Positions 1 through 6,869 of a DNA stretch of 10,634 nucleotides are shown in pieces. A program made the position numbers and the translations under genes. Below the pieces are notes generated by a model, which was given only the letters and a program-made list of their open reading frames with translations, was not told where the DNA came from and did not search any database. The stretch spans positions 1 to 10,634 of the forward strand of contig CALGTD010000020.1 of NCBI GenBank assembly GCA_937901895.1, read 5' to 3'. The stretch's first letter is position 1; each line of letters opens with the position of its first letter. Source of the stretch: an uncultured Spartobacteria bacterium. GTDB taxonomy: Bacteria; Verrucomicrobiota; Verrucomicrobiia; Chthoniobacterales; JAATET01.

Positions 1-197
1 ACTGTCTCCCAATAGATTACACAGCTCCAAGCCGTCTAATCTAGGAAAGACCCTTTTATTTAACGCCCTGAAGCTTTCTTCCTATGGCTTGGGAAAATCA
101 TGCAAGCGGATCCACATCGGGAACGTGGTCAAATCCAATCCGCCGAGCCTGCACTCCTTCTTCTCGCTTGGCCCTTAGAAGAGCTTTTCTGCTTTTG

Positions 198-218
198 GCG
201 CCGATCTTTATTCGGCGC
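198..218 (-). other. Hairpin spanning the stop codon of the GH1 gene
   Basis: Bases 198-204 (GCGCCGA) and 212-218 (TCGGCGC) are perfect reverse complements around a 7-base loop that contains the GH1 stop codon (208-210). The minus-strand transcript would continue with an A-rich stretch and not a U-run, so this is not a classical intrinsic terminator. It may protect the mRNA 3' end or assist termination, but that is inference. Nothing else is recognisable in bases 1-197, which are AT-richer than the genes. Confidence 0.4.
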
Positions 219-1539
219 GGAGATTGCAAAAGCGCTGAATGAGATTTCGATAGAAGAGCCCTGACGCTTCGAGGCAGCGCTCGTGCGTGTGGGGATCCAT
301 GATGGCGAGGCCAAAGTTTGCCCTGTAACCTTCGAGCCATTCGTAGTTGTCCACCAAGGTCCAGACAAAGTAACCGCGCACGTCCGCGCCATCTGACATG
401 GCGCGTCGCATCTGATTGATGTGGTCGCGAATGTATTTGATCTTCTTCTGCTCGTTCAATGTGCCAATTCCATTTTCCATGACGACCATGGGCTTGTGGT
501 ATCGACGTTGAACGGTCATTAGAAGCCGGTAAAAGGACTCCGGATCAATAATCCATCCCATCTGGGTATACTGGGCGCTCTTTTCTCCGCGTCCTGCGTA
601 GAAAAAGTCAGTAAGTGTCGCATTTTGACTGTAATAATAATTAATACCAATCAGATCACACACGTCATGGATCCCATCCAGATGATCCCAGGCGACGCGT
701 TGCATGGTGTTGTAAACCAGATTGGTCGGATCCCCGAGAAAGTTCTTTTTCCACCATGGAAGGGCCTGAATACTCAGGATCAGAGCATCCGGACGTTCCT
801 TTCGGATAATCTCTGTCGCTTCGCGAAATTGACGAACACTCGCTCGCAATGCGCGTCGATAGGCAAACGTGTCGAGCCTTGCAGATGGCGGCCAGTGGCC
901 GGCCAGGTAGCCTAGAGGCAGCATCCCGTTGGGCTCGTTCTGAGGCGCGTAAAAGCGGACGTAGGGCTTGAGGGCCTTCACCATACGAGTGACGTATTCC
1001 CGCCACCTCGTGTCGGCATCCGGATGCAGCCAATGCGAACGTCCGGGATTCGATAGATTGGTCAGCCAGTCCGGAAAGGTGAAGTGCCAGAGGCAGACGA
1101 CGGGTTCGATTCCCGCCGCGCGCGCTTTCCGGGCGATGCGGACATAATGGGCGATGGCCTCCTCATTGAACACCCCCGGACGCGGCTCCACGCGGGCCCA
1201 TTCGACCCCGAAGCGATAGTGATTCACTCCAAGTTGTTTCAACAGCTCGAGATCCCGATCGAACTCCGTGTAGGAGTATGTGGCCTCCCCTCGCGCGGGT
1301 GCCCTCCCCTTCTCCACGTAGAGATCCCAATCGGTCTTGAAATACCGCGGATCGTCGGGAGGGTAGCCCTTGTCCTCGGTCTGGTAACCGCTCGTGGAGA
1401 CGCCCCACCAGAATGGCCCTGTATCAACGGCGGCGGCTTTCTCCGCGGCTGCGCGCGAAATCCTCGGCGGCGCCGGTGCGGTGACACAGCCCGCCAGAAT
1501 CAGTCCGATTCCGGCGGACAGGAGGATTTTCCAGCTCAT
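208..1539 (-). CDS. Glycoside hydrolase family 1 lipoprotein (beta-glucosidase-like)
   Basis: This 443-residue protein should be a retaining beta-glycosidase of family GH1 (TIM barrel) that cleaves a terminal sugar from beta-linked oligosaccharides or glycosides. The family hallmarks are visible in order: a GVSTSGYQTE stretch near residues 46-55, where the Gln normally contacts the -1 sugar; WHFTFPDWL near 151-159; the acid/base Glu in QNEP at about residue 202; GINYYY near 298-303; the nucleophile Glu in MENG at about 355; and WTLVDNYEW at 393-401, the aglycone/glucose-binding end of the barrel. The start at 1539 gives a short lipoprotein signal with lipobox LAGC and Cys18. An in-frame GTG at 1587 would add 16 residues in front of the signal and is less likely. 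Val follows the Cys, so outer-membrane sorting is plausible. Most GH1 enzymes are cytoplasmic, so the anchor is notable. Substrate specificity cannot be read from the sequence. No strong Shine-Dalgarno sequence is seen. The gene diverges from the one at 1648. Confidence 0.93.
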   Translation of the reverse strand: MSWKILLSAGIGLILAGCVTAPAPPRISRAAAEKAAAVDTGPFWWGVSTSGYQTEDKGYPPDDPRYFKTDWDLYVEKGRAPARGEATYSYTEFDRDLELLKQLGVNHYRFGVEWARVEPRPGVFNEEAIAHYVRIARKARAAGIEPVVCLWHFTFPDWLTNLSNPGRSHWLHPDADTRWREYVTRMVKALKPYVRFYAPQNEPNGMLPLGYLAGHWPPSARLDTFAYRRALRASVRQFREATEIIRKERPDALILSIQALPWWKKNFLGDPTNLVYNTMQRVAWDHLDGIHDVCDLIGINYYYSQNATLTDFFYAGRGEKSAQYTQMGWIIDPESFYRLLMTVQRRYHKPMVVMENGIGTLNEQKKIKYIRDHINQMRRAMSDGADVRGYFVWTLVDNYEWLEGYRANFGLAIMDPHTHERCLEASGLFYRNLIQRFCNLRAE

Positions 1540-1560
1540 CGCGTGGAAGGCATAGCCGGA

Positions 1561-1577
1561 TTGCGTTCGAAGCGCAA
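1561..1577. promoter_or_regulatory. Imperfect palindrome upstream of the GH1 gene
   Basis: The half-sites TTGCG (1561-1565) and CGCAA (1573-1577) flank the palindrome TTCGAA (1566-1571), with one extra G at 1572. The site begins 22 bases upstream of the GH1 start codon, inside the divergent gap. Its CG-centred dyad is reminiscent of LacI-family operators, which often control sugar hydrolases. No regulator gene is present in the window, so an operator role is inference. Confidence 0.3.
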
Positions 1578-1609
1578 TGTTGTGCACCGTAGGAGATCTG
1601 TGCGCTTGT

Positions 1610-1639
1610 TTGACAATCAGGCGGAAAGCCAGCTAGGCA
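1610..1639 (+). promoter_or_regulatory. Possible promoter for the secreted protein / VanW-GT pair
   Basis: A perfect -35 consensus TTGACA lies at 1610-1615. The expected -10 position holds only TAGGCA (1634-1639), a poor match at 18 bases spacing. On the opposite strand TTGTCA (1611-1616) could serve as a -35 for the GH1 gene, with TACGGT-like sequence 19 bases on. A promoter must lie in this 108-base gap for at least one of the divergent genes, but the -10 elements are weak. Confidence 0.3.
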
Positions 1640-1647
1640 TTCGTTCA

Positions 1648-2463
1648 ATGATCCGTGCGCTCATCGCTGCAGCCGCCGTGCTGGCTTTGGCCTTCCCTGC
1701 GTGCGCGCTCGACCAGGTGCTCTTCAAGAATGGCACGCGCGTGACCGGCACCATCTACGCCCAGTCGCGCGACCACGTTTACATGCGCATCGGTGAGGGA
1801 AACGTTGTGTATTCGAAAAAGGCGATCCGGCGGATCTACGATGACATCACGACAAGGCCGCCATTGACCCGAATGCTGCGTCGCGACGAGCTGCCGCCGT
1901 GGTGGATTCCCCTCTCCGACCTCTATCACGAGGATTGGGTGAATACCCTTGAGCTCGTGGAGTCGGGAGAAATCGACAATGGCGATCTGAAACTGGTGCC
2001 ATATCTGTCATTCCGGGCGAACGGCGTCTATGAGTTGAACATCTATGGCGACCCGGACAATCCGGCGGCATTGGAAATCGGATATCGCGGTGGGTGGTTT
2101 CGCAGCGGCGACGCGCAGAAACGCTGCCGGCAGTTCATGGTGTCCTACCTGACCGGTTTGCGGCAGCTGAAGGCTCTGTATTCCTTGAATGCCCGCGGTG
2201 GAAAAACCGTCGTAGATGGGTTGGAAATCGAGATCACGCCCCGGACCGCACCGGATGCCTATGGTGGCTGGTGGGTGGCTCTGTCGAACCCCGCCCGTCT
2301 CGAAAGCCAGCGCAAGGCTTCGCTTGCCGAGTGGCGCGAGGGTTGTGAAGCGATGCGCCGCGAGATGCTCAAGTGGACGGATGGCGAGACATCGTGGCGG
2401 AAGTATTCGTTCAAGGATGCGCTGAAACGCTACGTGCCTCTCGAGCGGATGGAGGAGCGTTAG
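1648..2463 (+). CDS. Secreted protein of unknown function
   Basis: I do not recognise a named family for this 271-residue protein. The start at 1648 gives a clean Sec signal: Arg3, a hydrophobic run at 4-16, and a signal peptidase I site after Ala20 (ACA then LDQ). The Cys19 context (FPAC) is a poor lipobox. The mature N-terminus, DQVLFKNGTRVTGTI, resembles the small beta-rich opening of bacterial periplasmic proteins that read 'V-x-L-K-N-G-x-x-x-x-G-x-I'. Residues 70-150 are rich in Trp, Tyr and Pro. The C-terminal third (about 215-262) is predicted mainly helical and basic. The frame stays open upstream to 1084, but that part is antisense to the GH1 gene and is not likely coding. A weak AGG lies 10 bases before the ATG. 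It probably forms an operon with the VanW-GT gene 35 bases downstream. The location is inferred to be periplasmic. Confidence 0.8.
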   Translation: MIRALIAAAAVLALAFPACALDQVLFKNGTRVTGTIYAQSRDHVYMRIGEGNVVYSKKAIRRIYDDITTRPPLTRMLRRDELPPWWIPLSDLYHEDWVNTLELVESGEIDNGDLKLVPYLSFRANGVYELNIYGDPDNPAALEIGYRGGWFRSGDAQKRCRQFMVSYLTGLRQLKALYSLNARGGKTVVDGLEIEITPRTAPDAYGGWWVALSNPARLESQRKASLAEWREGCEAMRREMLKWTDGETSWRKYSFKDALKRYVPLERMEER

Positions 2464-2498
2464 GGCGCAGCTTCGGAAGCTGAAACGGTGCGTGCGGC

Positions 2499-4244
2499 AT
2501 GAGTGAACGCTCGAGACTTCACACGTGGCGCAGCGCGGGGTGGTTTCTCTTTCGCGCAACCGCCTTTCGTCTCGCACACGCCCTGACGCAGAGGCCTCCG
2601 GCACGGTTGGAACCCGGACAGGATGATGTTGCCTCCGGAGAATGGAAGGTGGTTGCGAAGTCCGTTTCTCCGCTCTACGTGAGAGAGGGCGTGTCCGCCA
2701 CCGAGCGGTTGTGGCAGCTCGGAAAGGTGGAGAACCTCCGGCGCGCCATCCGATCCATCCATGGCGTCACGATGCCGCCTGGCCGAATGTTCAGCTTTTG
2801 GCGGCAGGTGGGGCCCCCGTGGGCGATTCGAGGATTCGTCGTTGGACGCGAACTTCGCGAAGGCTGCCTGATCCCCAACGTCGGAGGTGGGCTTTGCCAG
2901 TTGTCCAATGCGCTTTACGACTGCGCACTGAAAGCCGGGTGCGAGGTTGTCGAGCGTCACCGCCACACCCAGGTGATTCCAGGTTCGCTCGCGGAACTGG
3001 ATCGCGACGCCACGGTGTTCTGGAACTACGTGGACCTCCGATTTCGAGCGGATCGCGAAATGCGGATTTCCGCGCGTCTCACTGCGGACTCCCTGGAGGT
3101 GACGTTTTTCGCGGCATCGGAATCGAAGGGCGACCCGGCGGCGACCGACCGTCGTGTCGCCTCCGGCGCGATCGTGGAAAACTGTGCGACATGCGGCATT
3201 GAGGGCTGCATCCGGCATACGGGACAGGGAAATGCCTGGAAGGAGTCGGTGGCGGTCATTGTCGATCGTTACTGGCCGGAATTCGATGCGTGGCTGTTTG
3301 CGCAGGACCGCTCGCGTGCCCACCTTGCCGTGCCCGTGCGGTGGTCACGCTGGCGCCGCGCAAATTACAGGTGGCGGGATCTCGGGTGGGCATTCGTCCG
3401 GGAAATTCCGCTGCTCGCATTGAGGCGCGCCTGGAACAGCCGGCGTCTGGCTGCACAGGGGGCGGCCCGGCAGCGACAGCTGCTCGCAGATGATCGTCGG
3501 GTTGCGACCGCACTGGTTCGGCAGATTCCATGGCGATGCTCTCGTGCCGTGGTTGCGCAAACGCTGCTTCCCCACCTCTCCGAATGGCTTGGCGGCCGAA
3601 GCTACGGCGTGTTTCTTACCAGACTGCCCTTCCGTCTGTTGCACGAACGTCTCGACGCCCTAGCGATCCGGCATCCCGAAAGCCCGACCGCCGCTGATTT
3701 TCGCGTTTCCCTGGAACTGGTGGAACGTGAATGGGATGCCCTCGAGCGGGCGGAGTTTTTCGTCACCTGTCACTCCGAGCTGGCGGAAATCTGGCCGGAC
3801 AAAACCACGCTTCTTTCGTGGAAGATCCCGGAGGTTCGCTCATCCCCGAGGCGCGGGAAAACCGTTGTCTTTCCGGCGAGTGGCGTTGCCCGGAAGGGCG
3901 CATATGAACTCCGCGAGGCCATGCGTCGACTGGATCTCCCGCTGCGGATCGCAGGCGCCTCCCAGCTGGAAGGAAAACCGGATTTCTGGTCAGGCGTGCG
4001 GTTGGATCCTCCTCAAACAGACGACTGGCTGGCTGAGGCCGGAGTGGTCGTGCTTCCTGCGTGGGTGGAACATGAGCCGCGGAGGCTTCTTCAAGCCGCG
4101 GCCGCAGGCATTCCGGTGGTGGTGACGAAATCCTGCGGGATCTCGCATCTGCCGGAATCTCTCGACATCACTCTCATCGATCATGGCGATTCCGCCGCGC
4201 TTGAGCGGGAGATTGCGCGGATCCTCGTCCAGCGCGTTTCCTGA
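2499..4244 (+). CDS. VanW-like domain fused to a GT-B-type glycosyltransferase-like region
   Basis: This 581-residue protein shows two recognisable parts. Residues about 75-185 match the VanW domain: NLRRAI, the PGRMFSFW block at 94-101, the signature GGGLCQLSNALY at 129-140, ERHRHTQVIPGS at 152-163, and the DATVFWNYVDLRF segment at 170-182. A compact Cys/His cluster follows (Cys229, Cys232, Cys237, His240), with metal-site-like spacing. Residues about 340-580 resemble a GT-B fold: VVAQTLLPHLSEWLGGR at 351-367, a Rossmann-like strand KTVVFPA at 454-460 with ARKGAYELREA, and VVVLPAWVEHEPRRLLQAAAAGIPVVV-type sequence at 516-542, typical of the nucleotide-sugar half of group 1 glycosyltransferases. 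VanW occurs in some vancomycin-resistance clusters, but its biochemical role is not established. No signal peptide or clear membrane segment is seen, so it is probably cytoplasmic. A surface-glycan role is inference. No good Shine-Dalgarno precedes the ATG. Confidence 0.85.
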   Translation: MSERSRLHTWRSAGWFLFRATAFRLAHALTQRPPARLEPGQDDVASGEWKVVAKSVSPLYVREGVSATERLWQLGKVENLRRAIRSIHGVTMPPGRMFSFWRQVGPPWAIRGFVVGRELREGCLIPNVGGGLCQLSNALYDCALKAGCEVVERHRHTQVIPGSLAELDRDATVFWNYVDLRFRADREMRISARLTADSLEVTFFAASESKGDPAATDRRVASGAIVENCATCGIEGCIRHTGQGNAWKESVAVIVDRYWPEFDAWLFAQDRSRAHLAVPVRWSRWRRANYRWRDLGWAFVREIPLLALRRAWNSRRLAAQGAARQRQLLADDRRVATALVRQIPWRCSRAVVAQTLLPHLSEWLGGRSYGVFLTRLPFRLLHERLDALAIRHPESPTAADFRVSLELVEREWDALERAEFFVTCHSELAEIWPDKTTLLSWKIPEVRSSPRRGKTVVFPASGVARKGAYELREAMRRLDLPLRIAGASQLEGKPDFWSGVRLDPPQTDDWLAEAGVVVLPAWVEHEPRRLLQAAAAGIPVVVTKSCGISHLPESLDITLIDHGDSAALEREIARILVQRVS

Positions 4245-4274
4245 AAACGAAAAAGCTCCGGGTTTCCCCGGAGC
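4244..4274 (-). terminator. Intrinsic terminator of the tuf-secE-nusG operon
   Basis: Bases 4255-4262 (GCTCCGGG) and 4267-4274 (CCCGGAGC) form a perfect 8-bp stem with a TTTC loop. Read on the minus strand, the stem is followed at once by TTTTTCGTTTT, a classical U-tract. It begins 23 bases past the nusG stop codon. On the plus strand no T-run follows, so it should act in one direction only. The T-tract overlaps the last base of the convergent VanW-GT gene. Confidence 0.9.
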
Positions 4275-4297
4275 CTCCCGTCAAAATCTGGAAATTT

Positions 4298-4861
4298 TCA
4301 GGCGCGTTCGACCTGCCAGTATTCGAGTTCCACAGGCGTGTCGCGGCCGAAGATGCTCACCGAGACGCGAAGCTTGCCGCGCTCCGGATCGATCTCCTCG
4401 ACGATGCCGTTCTGGTTCTGGAACGGACCGTCCGCGACCTTGACCTTGTCGCCAACTTCGAACTCGATCTTTGGCTTCACATGATCCTCGCGCTCCTGCA
4501 TCTGCGCGAGCATGCTGTCGACCTCCTTCTTCCGCATCGGAATCGGGCGGTCCTTCGTGCCGGCGAAGCCGATCACGCCGGGGGTCTCCCGGATGAAATA
4601 CCATGTCCGGTCGACGAGCTGGTTGTTCTCGTCGAGCAGATGCATGTTCACAATGATGTAGCCGGGGAAGAACTTGCGAGTGGTCTCGGTCTTTTTCCCC
4701 CGCTTGATCTCCTGGACGCGCTCGGTCGGGATGAGGACTTCGAAAACCACGTCCTCCATCTCCTCGCTTTTGATGCGCTTCCTCAGATTATCGAGGACTT
4801 TTTGCTCCTGCCCGGAAAGGACATGAACGACGAACCATTGATCGCGCGGGGCAAGACTCAT
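4298..4861 (-). CDS. nusG: Transcription termination/antitermination factor NusG
   Basis: NusG binds the RNA polymerase clamp, suppresses pausing, and links polymerase to Rho or to the ribosome through NusE. This 187-residue protein has the usual two domains. The NGN domain spans about 8-115, with WFVVHVLSGQE at 9-19, FFPGYI at 64-69 and TPGVIGF at 93-99. The C-terminal KOW domain spans about 134-185, with FEVGDKVKVADGPF at 134-147 and the end LEYWQVERA. The length is typical. The start ATG (4861-4859) is preceded by GAGGA about 8 bases upstream, a clear Shine-Dalgarno sequence beside the secE stop codon. The gap to secE is 11 bases, so translation may be coupled. It is the last gene of its operon, followed by a strong terminator instead of rplK. 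Confidence 0.98.
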   Translation of the reverse strand: MSLAPRDQWFVVHVLSGQEQKVLDNLRKRIKSEEMEDVVFEVLIPTERVQEIKRGKKTETTRKFFPGYIIVNMHLLDENNQLVDRTWYFIRETPGVIGFAGTKDRPIPMRKKEVDSMLAQMQEREDHVKPKIEFEVGDKVKVADGPFQNQNGIVEEIDPERGKLRVSVSIFGRDTPVELEYWQVERA

Positions 4862-4872
4862 GAAAAAATTCC

Positions 4873-5088
4873 TCAGACTTTCGTCAGAAAATTGACGATT
4901 TCCACGAGGACGACGTCGAAGAACGCGATGTATCCACCGACGAGCAGCATCGCGATGATGACCACCACGGTGGAGTCGAAGAGTTCCTTGTAGCGCTTGA
5001 ATCCCTTTTCATTGGGATTCCACGGCCAGGAGGCCTTCGCCAGCTCGGCGCGGACTTCCGCGGTGAATCGTCCTACTTTTCCAAACAT
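4873..5088 (-). CDS. secE: Preprotein translocase subunit SecE
   Basis: SecE is the small clamp subunit that stabilises SecY in the SecYEG protein-conducting channel of the inner membrane. This 71-residue single-membrane-span form has the conserved cytoplasmic amphipathic segment with EVRAELAKASWP (11-22), then DSTVVVIIAMLL and a hydrophobic span at about 39-65. Between the conserved WP and KEL-DST parts it carries extra residues (WNPNEKGFKRY, about 23-33), making this linker longer than the usual 'WP-(T/S)-x-x-E' arrangement. I associate such an insert with Verrucomicrobiota, from memory. The nearest Shine-Dalgarno-like stretch (AGGGGAG) lies 15 bases before the ATG and is the downstream edge of a large hairpin. 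Confidence 0.95.
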   Translation of the reverse strand: MFGKVGRFTAEVRAELAKASWPWNPNEKGFKRYKELFDSTVVVIIAMLLVGGYIAFFDVVLVEIVNFLTKV

Positions 5089-5106
5089 GGATTATCCGAT
5101 CTACTC

Positions 5107-5172
5107 CCCTCCCGTCCTCTCGAGCTCCCTCTTTCGGTTCATGCGAGGAGGAAGATCAAGAGGACGGGAGGG
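5107..5172 (-). promoter_or_regulatory. Large hairpin in the tRNA-Trp/secE spacer
   Basis: Bases 5107-5120 and 5159-5172 are perfect 14-base reverse complements. Inside them, 5125-5131 and 5148-5154 add a 7-bp stem with one G-U pair (minus-strand RNA), separated from the outer stem by a symmetric 4x4 internal loop. The apical loop is 16 bases. In the minus-strand RNA the 3' arm carries GGACGGGAGGG and runs into GGAG, the only purine-rich Shine-Dalgarno-like stretch before secE. The hairpin could therefore mask secE translation, or be an RNase III site separating tRNA from mRNA. An ATG in the loop (5142-5140) opens a 13-codon frame ending at 5101, but a pyrimidine-rich stretch precedes it, so translation is doubtful. 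No U-run follows on the minus strand, which argues against a terminator. Confidence 0.65.
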
Positions 5173-5183
5173 ATTTTAGAGAA

Positions 5184-5256
5184 CAGGCCAGGAGGGACTC
5201 GAACCCCCAACCGACGGTTTTGGAGACCGCTACTCTACCAATTGAGCTACTGGCCT
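5184..5256 (-). tRNA. trnW: tRNA-Trp (anticodon CCA)
   Basis: The minus strand folds into a full 73-base cloverleaf: acceptor AGGCCAG/CTGGCCT, D stem GCTC/GAGT, anticodon stem GCGGT/ACCGT with loop CTCCAAA, five-base variable loop, T arm with TTCGAGT loop, and discriminator G73 as expected for tryptophan. No CCA end is encoded (TTC follows). It lies 31 bases after tuf and 95 bases before secE with no terminator visible, so it should be cut from the operon transcript. Confidence 0.97.
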
Positions 5257-5287
5257 TTGTTCGACAAAATGGCTTTGTGTGTGGTCC

Positions 5288-6472
<1,185 letters not shown>

Positions 6473-6515
6473 TTTGGTTGGTTTTCGGTTGTCGGGTGAA
6501 CGTGCGCAAAAATCG

Positions 6516-6591
<76 letters not shown>

Positions 6592-6613
6592 ATCGGGGCT
6601 CTTCGCCGGTGGG

Positions 6614-6635
6614 CCAGATCCGCGCGCGGTTCTGG
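6614..6635. repeat. 22-bp near-perfect palindrome in the tRNA-Thr leader
   Basis: CCAGA (6614-6618) and TCTGG (6631-6635) flank the self-complementary CCGCGCGCGG (6620-6629), with one T-T mismatch pair (6619/6630). It lies 23 bases upstream of the tRNA-Thr 5' end within the predicted leader transcript. It may fold as a short hairpin near the processing site or be a protein-binding dyad. The CG-repeat core makes chance occurrence possible. Confidence 0.35.
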
Positions 6636-6730
6636 ATTCAACCTCCGGCAAAAGGGTGAAGGCCCCCGCCCGATTCCCTGTCGGAGAAACGGCGACGACC
6701 CTGCGGCCTTTCGGCGGAAATTGAGCGCGC

Positions 6731-6758
6731 AGCGTAACAAAGGCGACTGACCTGTCAA
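6731..6758 (-). promoter_or_regulatory. Promoter of the tRNA-Thr-tuf-tRNA-Trp-secE-nusG operon
   Basis: On the minus strand a perfect -35 TTGACA (6758-6753) is followed after 16 bases by TACGCT (6736-6731) as -10, then a GC-rich start region (GCGCGC), as in growth-rate-controlled stable-RNA promoters. An AT-rich run with seven T residues lies upstream at about 6780-6787 and could act as an UP-like element. The predicted start near 6724 leaves a leader of about 130 bases before tRNA-Thr. The -10 is imperfect, but position and context fit well. Confidence 0.65.
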
Positions 6759-6869
6759 AGGGATTTCTTTCGGTTGCCACCAAAAAAATCACACATTTCC
6801 TGCACCCTTCGCAAATCGGGCATGTTTCCCCGGTTGCGTTGGAGGGCGCTGCGAGGCAATCTGCGGAAA

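Noticed and set aside
2..177. Open frame entering from the left edge on the plus strand (58 codons to a TAG at 175-177)
   Set aside because: The AT-rich composition, Ser/Leu/Lys-rich product and lack of any recognised motif do not support a coding region.
1084..1647. Upstream extension of the secreted-protein frame
   Set aside because: It overlaps the GH1 coding region in antisense. The ATG at 1648 gives a textbook signal peptide.
2460..3323. 287-codon minus-strand open frame
   Set aside because: It is antisense to the VanW domain, whose motifs are unmistakable, and its product is Arg/His-rich with no family features.
2499..4244. Vancomycin-resistance gene
   Set aside because: A VanW domain alone does not imply resistance. 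No vanA/vanH/vanX-like ligase, dehydrogenase or dipeptidase is nearby, and VanW domains are common in non-resistant bacteria.
5101..5142. 13-codon leader peptide before secE
   Set aside because: Not annotated as a gene: its ATG follows a pyrimidine-rich stretch with no Shine-Dalgarno, and the codons merely encode one arm of the hairpin.
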